Assembly: GCA_003290465.1 (NCBI GenBank)
Contig: CP030759.1
Span: forward strand, 1,455,144-1,519,143
Origin: Candidatus Sumerlaea chitinivorans
Lineage (GTDB): Bacteria > Sumerlaeota > Sumerlaeia > Sumerlaeales > Sumerlaeaceae
DNA: 64,000 nucleotides
Direction: 5' to 3'
Shown here one piece after another: positions 45,253 through 54,629 of the stretch. Under the pieces are notes generated by a model that worked only from the letters and a program-made list of their open reading frames with translations, was not told the DNA's origin and made no database searches. Made by a program: the position numbers and the translations under genes. Positions within the stretch are counted from its first letter, which is position 1, and every line of letters starts with the position of its first letter.

Positions 45253-46901
45253 TGAGCGAAAGCCCCACGATGACACTCGCACAAAGCATGCAGGAAACCC
45301 TCCGAGGGCTTCCAGCGTTTGTGCCGATTCTCATTCTGGCCGGCACCGTTCTGGGTGTGCTGTTGTGGGATTTCTTTAACAGCCGTGCGAACTCGCGTCG
45401 GGTTGGGTGGCTTGCAGCTGTGGGCGTCGTCGCTGCAGGGGCCGTAGTCATACGTTTCTGGTGCGTGCCCCCTGCCTTTGGGGTTCGCACTGGATGGGGA
45501 ATGCTTCAGGCGGACCTCTTCACGTGGTTTTTTGCGCTGCTGTTTCTTCTCGGCACCCTCGTGGTGATCGGCATGACCATGGCAGACGCTGAGATTGCCG
45601 ATTTTCGGATGGGCGAGTATTATGCACTATTGCTAACCGCGACGTTAGCCGCCATTACCTTGGTGGCATCCACCAATCTGGCTGTTCTTTATTTGGCATT
45701 TGAGACGCTCTCACTCCCTTCCTACGTCCTCGCCGGCTATCGGAAAACTGACCGTCAGGCCGCCGAAGCTTCGCTCAAATATCTGCTTTTCGGCGCAATG
45801 GCGTCGGGCATTATGCTGTATGGACTGAGCATTCTCTACGGGCTCACAGGAACGCTGGATCTACAAGCGATCCATACTGTGGCGCCAGAGAACCACGGGG
45901 CCTTACTGCTTGTTTTCGTGCTTCTTGTGGCAGGGTTTGGCTTTAAGATGAGCCTTGCTCCATTCCACTTTTGGGCACCTGACGTTTATCAAGGCGCACC
46001 CACCCCAATTACAGCCTACCTCTCGGTGGTCTCTAAGGCGGCCGGATTCGCCGCGTTTGCGCGACTGGTGGCTGCCCTCACTGAAGGTGGCACCTTCTTT
46101 CGGACTGCAAGTACCTCGCCAATCACCGAGTTCGAGCTTGCGAGCCTATTCTGGATCCTTGCGGTGTTGACGATGTTGTGGGGCAACTTTGTTGCCCTGC
46201 GACAACGCGATGCGAAACGTCTGTTCGCCTATTCCTCCATCGCCCACGCCGGATATATGTTTATGGCTTTTGTGGCACAGAACGAAGCGGGGGCGGAGGC
46301 ACTGCTTTTCTATTTCGTGGTCTATGCAATCGCAAATTTCGCTTTCTTCTACGGGATCCAACTCGTGTATCGCTCTCGCGGAACCTACGAGCTGAACGGG
46401 TTTCGGGGATTGGTTTATTCGTCGCCGGTGGTTGCAGCAACCCTCAGTGTAATGCTTTGGTCGCTCATCGGTTTGCCGCCTTCGGCTGGATTTGTGGGAA
46501 AGTGGAAATTGTTCTACTCGGTCATCGAACAAGCACACACCTCGCCCATCCCAGCGCTCTACTATTCGCTGGTCCTGATCGCAGTTGGGACGAGCGTTGT
46601 CGCACTCTATTACTACGTTCAAATCATTCGGCTGATGAGCTTCTACGAACCAGAGGGGCCGGCACCCGCTCTTCGGGTTAGCCCGCTGGGCAAGTTGGCG
46701 CTGTGCGTGGCGGCCGCCCTGATCCTTCTGATTCAGCTCAACTGGCAGCCGCTGAGCCAGAGCGCACGCGCTGCCATCAAGGCTTCCACAAATCCGTCTG
46801 CCTTTCACTCTTCACAACCCGCTCCGCAATCACTGGCAAATTCAGCTGTTGGCGCTCAGAACGAGAGTCGTCCACTGGCCCAAAGGGAGGCCACGCGATG
46901 A
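45252..46901 (+). CDS. nuoN: NADH-quinone oxidoreductase subunit N
   Basis: About 549 residues from ATG 45252 (a GTG one codon upstream is also possible). The motifs YLAFETLSLPSYVLAGYRK, SLAPFHFWAPDVYQGAPTPI and KRLFAYSSIAHAGYMF mark subunit N. It is the last complex I gene here; subunits A-I are not in the window. The stop overlaps the start of a ferritin-like gene by four bases. Confidence 0.95.
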   Translation: MSESPTMTLAQSMQETLRGLPAFVPILILAGTVLGVLLWDFFNSRANSRRVGWLAAVGVVAAGAVVIRFWCVPPAFGVRTGWGMLQADLFTWFFALLFLLGTLVVIGMTMADAEIADFRMGEYYALLLTATLAAITLVASTNLAVLYLAFETLSLPSYVLAGYRKTDRQAAEASLKYLLFGAMASGIMLYGLSILYGLTGTLDLQAIHTVAPENHGALLLVFVLLVAGFGFKMSLAPFHFWAPDVYQGAPTPITAYLSVVSKAAGFAAFARLVAALTEGGTFFRTASTSPITEFELASLFWILAVLTMLWGNFVALRQRDAKRLFAYSSIAHAGYMFMAFVAQNEAGAEALLFYFVVYAIANFAFFYGIQLVYRSRGTYELNGFRGLVYSSPVVAATLSVMLWSLIGLPPSAGFVGKWKLFYSVIEQAHTSPIPALYYSLVLIAVGTSVVALYYYVQIIRLMSFYEPEGPAPALRVSPLGKLALCVAAALILLIQLNWQPLSQSARAAIKASTNPSAFHSSQPAPQSLANSAVGAQNESRPLAQREATR

Positions 46902-47380
46902 TTGCGCGAGAAGAGCTCATCGAAAAGTTGCAACGAGACCTAACCCGCAAGACGTACTCGTTTGTGGAGTACGTGACGATGGCGTCGCCCTATGTTCCCG
47001 AAGGGCGCGAGCCAATGTGGGAGCTTTTGCTTAGGCTCCGCACCGAAGAACGGCAGCATGCAGAGCTGCTCAGCCGACTGATTGTTGCGTTAGGCGGAAT
47101 TCCAAACCCGGGACTTTTTGATGAGGGAGCTGCGGACACGAACTATCTTCACATTGATTACCTCTACAAGTTGCTCATCCGCCACAAAGAACAATCTGTG
47201 AAGGAATTCGAGCAACGGGTGAATGATTCGTCAGGATTTCCCGAGGCTCGCGCTGTACTCCTCAAAATCCTTGAGGACGAAAAAGAACAGCTTGCTGTGC
47301 TGCGAGAATGTTTTGAAAAGTGCGTTGGGGCCTCGCCCTCCAAAAAGGGTTCGAATACCAAGGTTGATGCCGACAAATAA
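46898..47380 (+). CDS. Ferritin-like diiron-fold protein
   Basis: 160 residues from ATG 46898, which follows a strong AAAGGGAGG site and overlaps the nuoN stop (ATGA). Four helices are expected. Helix one has Glu24 (YSFVEYVTM); helix two has E51-x-x-H54 (TEERQHAELL); the last has E128-x-x-Q131 (EDEKEQLAVL) where a ferritin-like diiron site would have E-x-x-H. So the metal site is at least partly kept but one His is replaced by Gln. The close coupling with complex I genes hints at a role in iron or redox balance of the respiratory chain. Function unproven. Confidence 0.7.
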   Translation: MIAREELIEKLQRDLTRKTYSFVEYVTMASPYVPEGREPMWELLLRLRTEERQHAELLSRLIVALGGIPNPGLFDEGAADTNYLHIDYLYKLLIRHKEQSVKEFEQRVNDSSGFPEARAVLLKILEDEKEQLAVLRECFEKCVGASPSKKGSNTKVDADK

Positions 47381-47495
47381 CTGGTTCCGAGTACCACTCC
47401 GGCGTTTTCGGATCCCACCTACAGAACCGACGAGCTCATGGCGGTGGCGAATTTCTACTTGTCGCGCCACCCGAGAAAAGCAAGGTGTAGCGCAG

Positions 47496-48674
47496 ATGAC
47501 TCGACTATTGTTTCCAACAACGGATTTCTTGCCGAAGCTGAGTGGTGTGGCGACTGTGGGCTGGGGCCAAGCGGCAGGGTTAGCACGACTGGGCCATGAG
47601 GTGCGAGTGGACACCCTCGACTTCGGGCCACTTCCGCCCGCGTTGGAGATTCCGCAAGGATTAGAGATTTGTGCTCACTCCATTCGAACGCGGGCAATTC
47701 TGCGCCTTGTTCCCATCGCACAGATGGTCCGACGCGCAATTCGGGAATATCGCCCGGACTGCCTCTACTCGACCACCTATCGGGGCCTCGGACCTGTGCT
47801 TGCCCTCATGGCCGGAAAGGCTGGACTTCGGTTCGCGCTCTATATTCACGGAACAGAGCTTTTTACAGAAAACCGCAATCTATTGCGCCGGAAACTCATG
47901 GAATACACCTTTGGGCGAGCGTCGCTCTTGCTCACAAACTCAGAGAATACGAAGCGCCTCATCCACGAGTTTTTCCCGCGGATCCAGACTCCAGTTGTCG
48001 CGTTACACCCGGGAATAGAGCTCGAGAAATACGACTCCCCTCAGGTTTTTGAGCAGGCAAAAGAACTGCGAGCCCGCTGGCTTGAAACATGTCGGGCATC
48101 TAAGGACGCTTTGATATTGCTAACGGCTGCACGTGTCACCCGCGAAAAGGGAATCCATCTTGTTATGGAAGCTCTAGCCTCACTGCACAAAACGCTACCT
48201 CGGACCGTTTTGTACATAATTTGTGGAAGCGGTCCAGACTTAGAGGCGCTCAAACGTTTGGCAAAAGAATTGGAAGTCGATCGCTGCACTCTCTTCGAGG
48301 GTGCAATTTCTCCTCTTCAACTGCCTGCGAGGTATCGCGCAGCTGACATCTACGTTCAGCCCAGTAATTTCGACAGTTTTGGGATCTCACTGGTTGAAGC
48401 CCAGTACTGTGGCCTTCCGTGTGTCGCAACTCGAGTTGGTGGAATTCCAGAGGCTGTGTTGGATGGGCAGAGTGCGCTACTCGTGCCGTTGAACGACCAA
48501 GCAGCTCTTCAAAACGCACTTCGAACAGTGATTGAGAACGACGAGTTACGGGCGCGCATGGGTGAGGCTGGGAGAAAGCACGCAGCTCAGTTCTCATGGG
48601 ACGTTCATGCGCAACGTCTGTCGCAGCTGCTCGAGGCATGGTGCATTCCATCGCTGGAGCGGACTGCACGATGA
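47496..48674 (+). CDS. GT4-family glycosyltransferase
   Basis: 392 residues from ATG 47496 (AAGGTG about eight bases before). The two Rossmann domains of a GT-B enzyme are evident: the N-terminal G-V-A-T-V-G-W-G-Q-A-A-G-L-A-R-L-G-H-E-V, the C-terminal donor site AARVTREKGIHLVMEA, and the E-x7-E motif in PSNFDSFGISLVEAQ. It should transfer a sugar from a nucleotide donor to a lipid-linked glycan in the cytoplasm. It overlaps the flippase gene by four bases, which supports a surface-polysaccharide unit. Confidence 0.88.
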   Translation: MTRLLFPTTDFLPKLSGVATVGWGQAAGLARLGHEVRVDTLDFGPLPPALEIPQGLEICAHSIRTRAILRLVPIAQMVRRAIREYRPDCLYSTTYRGLGPVLALMAGKAGLRFALYIHGTELFTENRNLLRRKLMEYTFGRASLLLTNSENTKRLIHEFFPRIQTPVVALHPGIELEKYDSPQVFEQAKELRARWLETCRASKDALILLTAARVTREKGIHLVMEALASLHKTLPRTVLYIICGSGPDLEALKRLAKELEVDRCTLFEGAISPLQLPARYRAADIYVQPSNFDSFGISLVEAQYCGLPCVATRVGGIPEAVLDGQSALLVPLNDQAALQNALRTVIENDELRARMGEAGRKHAAQFSWDVHAQRLSQLLEAWCIPSLERTAR

Positions 48675-50116
48675 GCCGAGCGCGATCGCACGCAAAGAAC
48701 ATGATTGCGCTGCTTGCGTCATCTGCCTTTGCGCGAGGGTTAAGCTTAGTTGCATTGGCGATATCCTTTAAGGCGCTTTCGCAGGAGGAGAACGGCGTAC
48801 TTCAGTTTTGCCTCCGCGCGGGATACTTATTTGCGCTGTTCACAGAGTTTGGGATTCGTGGATATTTGGTCCGCGAGCTGGCACGCGTGCGCGGGAATCA
48901 CGAGCTGGCACAAGACCTTTTTGCCCGCGTATGGAATGCGCGCCTACTCCTTGTCCTCCCTGTCTTGCTGCTAAATGTCGTTACGCTAAGCTTACTGCAG
49001 TACGATGGACGCACGGTTTGGTTGAGTGTGGCCTTATTTGTCTACTACGTGCTGGATAGTTTCGCCATCCTCATCAAGTTTGCGTTCCGGGCCTACGAGC
49101 AGATGTGGGTAGACGCCGTATTCTCCACCCTCGGGCGCAGCCTCCTCGTGGCGGGCTTAGTATCGCTGTGGTTCTCGGGCACTCTTACGCTTGAGCGACA
49201 GGCCCTCGTGTACATCGCGTCCTCCGGTGTGGAGTTTATCGCGCTTGGGATACTGCTGTGGCGGCGACTCCACCTGAGCCTGTTCGTCCGCTCACACGTT
49301 CATGCCATGATGAGCGCCGTGCGAACTTCCATTCCGTTCGCGGTCGTCAACATCATCGGGACCCTGTACCTGAGCACAGGAACTTTTGTCCTTTCGAAAC
49401 TCTTGGGTGATACGGCGGTGGCCTCTTACAATGCTGCCGCACGCCTTCCAGAGGCAGCTCAGTTTATCCCCACGGCAATAGTGAATGCCCTTATTCCATT
49501 CTTGTCTCGCCACCATGCGGATCGAGGCGTCGTGGGGCGTTATTCGCAACTTCTTGTGCGCTACTGCGGCTATGCAGGAGTAGCGCTGGCTGCCGTATTC
49601 GTTGCCGAGCCGCTTGGTGTCATCCACCTATTCGCAAAAAAAGAGTACGAACCCGTGGCCTATCTTTTCCGCTATTTTGGTCTGTGGGCCGTCCTCGTGT
49701 TTTATCAAATCGTGGGAGCTAACGTGCTCATCTGCCTAAACAGGGAAAAAGTGGTCATGATGCGTGCTCTGCTCGCCCTTATCACAAATGTGGTTTTGAA
49801 CTTCCTTCTTGTTGAGCATTACGGGTTGGAAGGTTCGGCGATCGCGCTCGTATGTTCGGAGGTGATTTCTTGCGGTCTTTACGCATGGGTTCTGTGGCGC
49901 GAGGGGATTCCCATGCGGCTCAGCACACTGCTGGAAATCGGGATTGTGGGCACGCTTATGGCAGGCACCATGCTGGCCCTTCCTAACGAGCTCCCCTCGC
50001 TGGGGCGAATGATTGCTGGTCTCGCGGTGGGGGGCGCAGTTGTGGGAGTCCTTGTGATACAGCGCGACGGCCAACTCTTGCGGCGGATTTTCATTGGTGG
50101 ACAAGCGGATACCTAA
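48671..50116 (+). CDS. Polysaccharide flippase (Wzx/MATE-like)
   Basis: 481 residues with 12-14 hydrophobic segments. The start ATG at 48671 overlaps the GT4 stop (ATGA). The patterns SSAFARGLSLVALAISFKALS at the start and FTEFGIRGYLVRELAR fit the Polysacc_synt/Wzx family, which moves undecaprenyl-linked sugars across the inner membrane. The O-antigen ligase-like protein at 13.8-15.6 kb could act on the product, but the two loci are far apart. Confidence 0.85.
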   Translation: MSRARSHAKNMIALLASSAFARGLSLVALAISFKALSQEENGVLQFCLRAGYLFALFTEFGIRGYLVRELARVRGNHELAQDLFARVWNARLLLVLPVLLLNVVTLSLLQYDGRTVWLSVALFVYYVLDSFAILIKFAFRAYEQMWVDAVFSTLGRSLLVAGLVSLWFSGTLTLERQALVYIASSGVEFIALGILLWRRLHLSLFVRSHVHAMMSAVRTSIPFAVVNIIGTLYLSTGTFVLSKLLGDTAVASYNAAARLPEAAQFIPTAIVNALIPFLSRHHADRGVVGRYSQLLVRYCGYAGVALAAVFVAEPLGVIHLFAKKEYEPVAYLFRYFGLWAVLVFYQIVGANVLICLNREKVVMMRALLALITNVVLNFLLVEHYGLEGSAIALVCSEVISCGLYAWVLWREGIPMRLSTLLEIGIVGTLMAGTMLALPNELPSLGRMIAGLAVGGAVVGVLVIQRDGQLLRRIFIGGQADT

Positions 50117-50327
50117 CTTGTGCATGAAGTTGCCAAAATAAAACCTCGCCACGAAAGTTTAGATTCGTGCACTTCATAGGGTTTGCGGGGCGCGAGTGAA
50201 GTCGCAGTGCCAGAATGGACGTCGGTGGGTCGGCACCAGTACGAAGCTCCCACCCACGCACATCCTTCCAGACCCATTGGTGCACAGACACCGGCGGCAG
50301 ATGGGCAAAGAAAGGAAAAGACGGACA

Positions 50328-51743
50328 GTGACAGACGGACTGACGATCCATTTCGTGGGAATCGGTGGAATTGGGATGAGCGGAATCGCTCATTTGCTCT
50401 TGGAGGCGGGGGAAGCGGTCAGTGGTTCGGACGTGAAAGAATCGCAACAAACACGCGAGCTTGCAGCCAAGGGCGCGCGCATTTACATTGGTCATGCAGC
50501 GGAAAACGTTCATGGGGCGCGCGAAGTTGTGGTGAGTAGCGCGATCCGTCCAACCAACCCTGAAATCATCGAGGCGCGCCGTCTCGGTATTCCGATCCGG
50601 CATCGCTCAGAAAAACTCGCGGAACTCCTCGACGCCCGTCGAGGAATCACGATCGCAGGGACGCACGGAAAAACCACAACGTCCTCGATGGCTGCCACCC
50701 TTTTGGCGACAGCGGGACTCAACCCAAGTTACGCTGTGGGTGGAGTGATCAACACCGCTGATTCAAATGCAGCCGGTGGTGGTAGCGAATGGTTTGTGGC
50801 CGAAGCGGACGAGAGCGATGGCTCACTTGTAAATTTCCACCCCGAGATTGCCATCATCACCAACGTGGAACTCGACCATACGGATTACTACGAGAACCTT
50901 GAGCAGGTTTACAATGTTTTCTTGGCTCACCTGAAAAACATAAAGGCCGGCGGGTCGGTCGTGGCATGTGTGGATGATCCCGGCGTGCGAGAAGTTCTGA
51001 GCCGCGCGGGGCTCAGCCTCCCACTGCAATCAGGTTGCAGTCGGCTCCCAAACGATGTCCGAGTGATGGGATACGGCACAACCGAAGAAGCGGAGCTGAG
51101 GGCTGAAGGAATCGAGAGCAATGGTTTTGGCTATACGTACACGGCTGTTCAAAATGGTGAAAGACTTGGGCGGTTTTCGCTGAACGTTCCAGGTCAACAC
51201 AATGTCTTAAATTCGCTGGCAGTTATCGCCCTCGGTCGGATCGTCGGGTTGGACACGGAAACGATTGCGCGAGGCATTGCTGCGTTCCGAGGTGTGCGCC
51301 GGCGTTTCCAAGTGATCGCGAAAACAGAGCAGGTGACGATCGTGGACGACTATGCGCACCATCCGACGGAACTCAAGGCCACGTTAGCGGCGGCCCGCTC
51401 GCTACATGCTGGACGCATTGTGGCGATCTTCCAGCCACATCGCTACTCGCGGACTCAATCGTTGGCCCGAGAATTTGGCGCTGCGTTTCACGATGCCGAC
51501 GTTGTCGTGCTCACCGATATCTATCCCGCAAGCGAGGACCCGATCGCTGGGGTGACATCCGAGCTCATCTTGCAGGCGCTGGCGGAGAATCACCACCCGG
51601 CAGCATTCTACGTGGGGTCGCTTGAAGCAGCCGAGGAGTTTGTTGCCGCAAATGTGCGGCCCGGCGACATGATCCTGACTTTGGGAGCGGGCGATATTAC
51701 GAAGTGTGGCCCCTCACTGGCTCGGCGTCTTGGGTGCAAGTAG
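50328..51743 (+). CDS. murC: UDP-N-acetylmuramate--L-alanine ligase
   Basis: 471 residues from a GTG at 50328 (AAAGGA about eleven bases before); ATG 50301 would add nine residues. The N-terminal UDP-binding loop HFVGIGGIGMSGIA, the ATP loop GTHGKTTTSSMAA, EADESDGS and DDYAHHPTELKATL are the four Mur-ligase signatures. It adds L-alanine to UDP-MurNAc in peptidoglycan synthesis. It stands outside a mur/fts cluster. Its last 30 bases overlap the end of the convergent CARF-HEPN gene. Confidence 0.95.
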   Translation: MTDGLTIHFVGIGGIGMSGIAHLLLEAGEAVSGSDVKESQQTRELAAKGARIYIGHAAENVHGAREVVVSSAIRPTNPEIIEARRLGIPIRHRSEKLAELLDARRGITIAGTHGKTTTSSMAATLLATAGLNPSYAVGGVINTADSNAAGGGSEWFVAEADESDGSLVNFHPEIAIITNVELDHTDYYENLEQVYNVFLAHLKNIKAGGSVVACVDDPGVREVLSRAGLSLPLQSGCSRLPNDVRVMGYGTTEEAELRAEGIESNGFGYTYTAVQNGERLGRFSLNVPGQHNVLNSLAVIALGRIVGLDTETIARGIAAFRGVRRRFQVIAKTEQVTIVDDYAHHPTELKATLAAARSLHAGRIVAIFQPHRYSRTQSLAREFGAAFHDADVVVLTDIYPASEDPIAGVTSELILQALAENHHPAAFYVGSLEAAEEFVAANVRPGDMILTLGAGDITKCGPSLARRLGCK

Positions 51744-52967
51744 TTGCTTTGTGCGCTCGCGCAACCAAGGGAACTGCAGGTCAATGCAGGTCTGGGCGAA
51801 ATCTGGGATTTCGCTGGTGAACAAATCCACTGCTTCTTGGAGCAGGTTCTGGCAATCGTTCTCCTGCATCCGGCGAGTGCCGTGCGCCAGAATAGATTTT
51901 GACCGGGCGCGCAAAAGCTCTCCCATGACACGGTTCTGCTGAAACCGCAGACCCAAAGGCGCTTCTAAATGAGCGAGAAGTTCATAGGCTTTGCGCATGC
52001 CAATGCGAACCGTCCCGTCATCCAGCGAACGCATGGCTTCAAAGCTTGGCCGATAACGCGGCGGGACGCGCCGCGTATCCAAATCGTCGGTGTCGATGCC
52101 ATAACGGTTGCGTAGCAGCCACTGGGCCAGCATTTCCAACGCCCGATAGAGACGAGCCACGGCATCGTCCATCTTGCCTTCGAAGATGCGCCTCACGGCA
52201 TTGTTCACCATGTCCGCAAATAGAACCGGGCTGTACTGCTCGGTGGCCTGATCACTGGCCAGTTGTGCAAGCAAAGCCAGCGTTCCGGAATCCACAAGGA
52301 ACTTGCTCACCGGCTCAAGGGTTCGGGGAACATCTTGCATGCATTCGACGAAGACCGCTGGGTTGAAATTATCCCACGCGTAATAGCCGCAGGCGATCTT
52401 GCGCAGGGCTTCGAGAACACTGACATCGTATTCGGAGAGCATTGAGGAATCAATGCGCGCCAGGACATCGGATGCGGATTGAAAACGCAGTTCCTCGATT
52501 AAGCGGGTGCCCATCAGCAAATCGCGAAATGCAATGACTGCCTCGGGCCGGGTGGTGATGATGCGGTCCGCGTGGCCAGCGCCCTCATATATGTATCGCA
52601 GTTGGTTGCATTGGTTGAATACTGCAGCCAGCACGACGCCGGCACCCATTACTTTCGTGCCGCTGGTATAATTGACCGAAATGTCTGCCGCTGAAAAGCC
52701 AGCGCTTAGAAGACGACGAATCGCGTCATTGGTACGTGCAAAAACTTCATTCAGATCATGCGCGGCCTCGAGTTCCAAATACTCCACCTTGCAGCTGGTC
52801 AGGTTGGTGCGTTCCAGAATTTTTTGCGCCGGTTGTTTGCTCTCGGGTGAAACGACAAAAATCAGATAGTCGGGAGTAATCGCCATGATCTCCTTGGCGA
52901 GCACATCCAAAATGTTTTCGCGTCCCTCAAAAACAGTTCCAACTGTGCAAATCAAAGCTTTCGGCAT
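51714..52967 (-). CDS. Orphan CARF-HEPN protein (Cas_Cas02710/Csx1-Csm6-like)
   Basis: 417 residues from ATG 52967, chosen because the fold begins immediately (PKALICTVGT). The N-terminal CARF domain ends with V-N-Y-T-S-G-T-K-V-M-G (98-108), the ligand-binding loop of the Cas02710 group; the linker helix ARLYRALEMLAQ (271-282) is typical of this family. The C-terminal HEPN domain has R355-S-K-S-I-L-A-H362, the RNase motif R-x(6)-H. Family knowledge: such proteins are ring-nucleotide-activated RNases serving type III CRISPR. No Cas10, cyclase, ring nuclease or CRISPR repeat is in the window, so its signal source is open. It is divergent from the AcuC-like gene (136-base gap). Confidence 0.85.
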   Translation of the reverse strand: MPKALICTVGTVFEGRENILDVLAKEIMAITPDYLIFVVSPESKQPAQKILERTNLTSCKVEYLELEAAHDLNEVFARTNDAIRRLLSAGFSAADISVNYTSGTKVMGAGVVLAAVFNQCNQLRYIYEGAGHADRIITTRPEAVIAFRDLLMGTRLIEELRFQSASDVLARIDSSMLSEYDVSVLEALRKIACGYYAWDNFNPAVFVECMQDVPRTLEPVSKFLVDSGTLALLAQLASDQATEQYSPVLFADMVNNAVRRIFEGKMDDAVARLYRALEMLAQWLLRNRYGIDTDDLDTRRVPPRYRPSFEAMRSLDDGTVRIGMRKAYELLAHLEAPLGLRFQQNRVMGELLRARSKSILAHGTRRMQENDCQNLLQEAVDLFTSEIPDFAQTCIDLQFPWLRERTKQLLAPKTPSQ

Positions 52968-53103
52968 AAATAACCCACTCTCCACTCTGCCAGTAGCATC
53001 TGCAAAGGATGATTGCGTGGCATGCGGGATGCTGCAAGTCAATAGCGCAAAACGTTAAACTCGGGTTTCCTTATTGCATCTTTGTTCGGAGGCTGGAGGA
53101 TCT

Positions 53104-54012
53104 ATGCCCATGCGATTTATCTACTCGCCAAAGTATGAAGTGGATATTGGCTCGCACGTCTTTCCTACGTGCAAATATCGGTTGGTCCGCGAGCGCCTGC
53201 TGGAGGAGGGCCTTGCGCGTGAAGAAGATTTCGTTGAACCGGCCCCAGCAACCCGCGCGCAGCTCGAACTTGCGCACACGCCCGAGTATCTGGAGGATCT
53301 CGAACATCTCCGTTGGACAGATCGGACCCGTTTCAGCGAGCTACCGCTGACAAAACCTATTGTGGATGCCTATGTGCTGGCTGCGGGCGGGACCATCCTC
53401 GGGGCCCGGATCGCACTGACTGCGCCAGAACGGCTGTGTGTCCATGTCGGCGGCGGCTTCCACCACGCTTTCGCGGATAAGGCAGAGGGGTTTTGCTATA
53501 TCAACGATATCGCCGTGACCATTCGAGTTATGCAACACGAGCAGTGCATTCGCACCGCCATGGTCGTGGATTGCGATCTACACCAAGGCAACGGGACCGC
53601 ACGGATTTTCAACAATGACCCGACCGTGTTCACGTTCTCCATTCATCAAGAAAACAATTATCCTCTCAAGGAGCGGTCAGATCTGGATATTGGGCTCGAA
53701 GACTTTGCGGGGGACAGCGAGTATTTGAGCGCCCTATCGGAGGGGCTGGAGATTGCATTCTCGCAACACAAGCCTGAGTTGCTTGTCTACGTCGCCGGAG
53801 TCGACCCCTACTACGACGACCAGCTGGGAGCTCTAAAACTCACCAAGGAGGGCATGAAGGCCCGTGATGAACTGGTACTTGGCGAGGCTCGCAAACGAGG
53901 AATTCCGGCTGTCATCGTCTTTGCGGGCGGCTACGCTCGTAGGCTGAGTGACGTTGTGGAATTGCACACCCAGACGTGCCGCGTGGCCTATGAACTGGCA
54001 ACTCAAGGTTGA
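53104..54012 (+). CDS. Histone deacetylase family protein (AcuC-like)
   Basis: 302 residues from ATG 53104, after a GGAGG site. Active-site features are intact: His120-His121 in GGGFHHA, G-F-C-Y-I-N-D-I-A, zinc ligands Asp158 and His160 (DCDLHQGNG) and Asp235 (AGVDPYYDD), and G-G-Y near the end. Bacterial members remove acetyl or acyl groups from proteins (acetoin-utilisation AcuC acts on acetyl-CoA synthetase) or from polyamines. No acetyltransferase or acs gene is adjacent. It is divergent from the CARF-HEPN gene; the shared gap may hold a common control region. Confidence 0.88.
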   Translation: MPMRFIYSPKYEVDIGSHVFPTCKYRLVRERLLEEGLAREEDFVEPAPATRAQLELAHTPEYLEDLEHLRWTDRTRFSELPLTKPIVDAYVLAAGGTILGARIALTAPERLCVHVGGGFHHAFADKAEGFCYINDIAVTIRVMQHEQCIRTAMVVDCDLHQGNGTARIFNNDPTVFTFSIHQENNYPLKERSDLDIGLEDFAGDSEYLSALSEGLEIAFSQHKPELLVYVAGVDPYYDDQLGALKLTKEGMKARDELVLGEARKRGIPAVIVFAGGYARRLSDVVELHTQTCRVAYELATQG

Positions 54013-54041
54013 TGCGTTAGAGAGGAACCGCGTTTAGATTT

Positions 54042-54542
54042 TTAGCGTTCGGAATCGAGCGAGTCGCGCTTCCCAAGCATCACCACCGCCATGGCCGCAA
54101 TCCCCTCCCGCCTACCTATGAATCCAAGACGTTCCATCGTGGTGGCCTTTATGCCAACCCGCTGAGGTTCGATCCCAAGTTCCTTTGCAATTGCCTCACG
54201 CATCGCAGGAATGTGGGGGCCCATCTTGGGTTCCTCTGCCAACAGCGTCGAGTCGACGTTCACAACAACGAATCCAGCGTTGCTCGCGATGCGAGCTGCC
54301 TCCGACAGGAAGACACGGGACGGACAATCCTTCCACCGCGGATCCGTGTTGGGGAAATGCTGACCAATATCAGGTTCTCCTAAGGCCCCAAAAATAGCGT
54401 CACAGATAGCGTGCAGAAGCGCATCGGCGTCGGAGTGCCCTGCCAAACCACGTGTGTGCGGTATTTGAACTCCGCCCAGCACCAGCGGGCGCCCCTCTTC
54501 GAAGGCGTGAACATCGAATCCGATTCCAACACGAAACGACAT
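54042..54542 (-). CDS. ispF: 2-C-methyl-D-erythritol 2,4-cyclodiphosphate synthase
   Basis: 166 residues, the usual IspF size, from ATG 54542 with GGAGAG eight bases before it. The metal site D-V-H is in GIGFDVHAFEEGRPLVLGG, followed by H-S-D-A-D-A-L-L-H-A and the FPNTDPRWK loop. It forms the cyclic diphosphate in the MEP route to isoprenoids. It stands alone, not fused with ispD, and ends 29 bases from the convergent deacetylase gene. Confidence 0.95.
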   Translation of the reverse strand: MSFRVGIGFDVHAFEEGRPLVLGGVQIPHTRGLAGHSDADALLHAICDAIFGALGEPDIGQHFPNTDPRWKDCPSRVFLSEAARIASNAGFVVVNVDSTLLAEEPKMGPHIPAMREAIAKELGIEPQRVGIKATTMERLGFIGRREGIAAMAVVMLGKRDSLDSER

Positions 54543-54629
54543 ACCTAACTCTCCTCGACCTTGCAGTAGGCGTGACAACCGGTTCACACCTTGCAAGATT
54601 GAAACGTCCGGTTATAGAAAAAACGTCGT

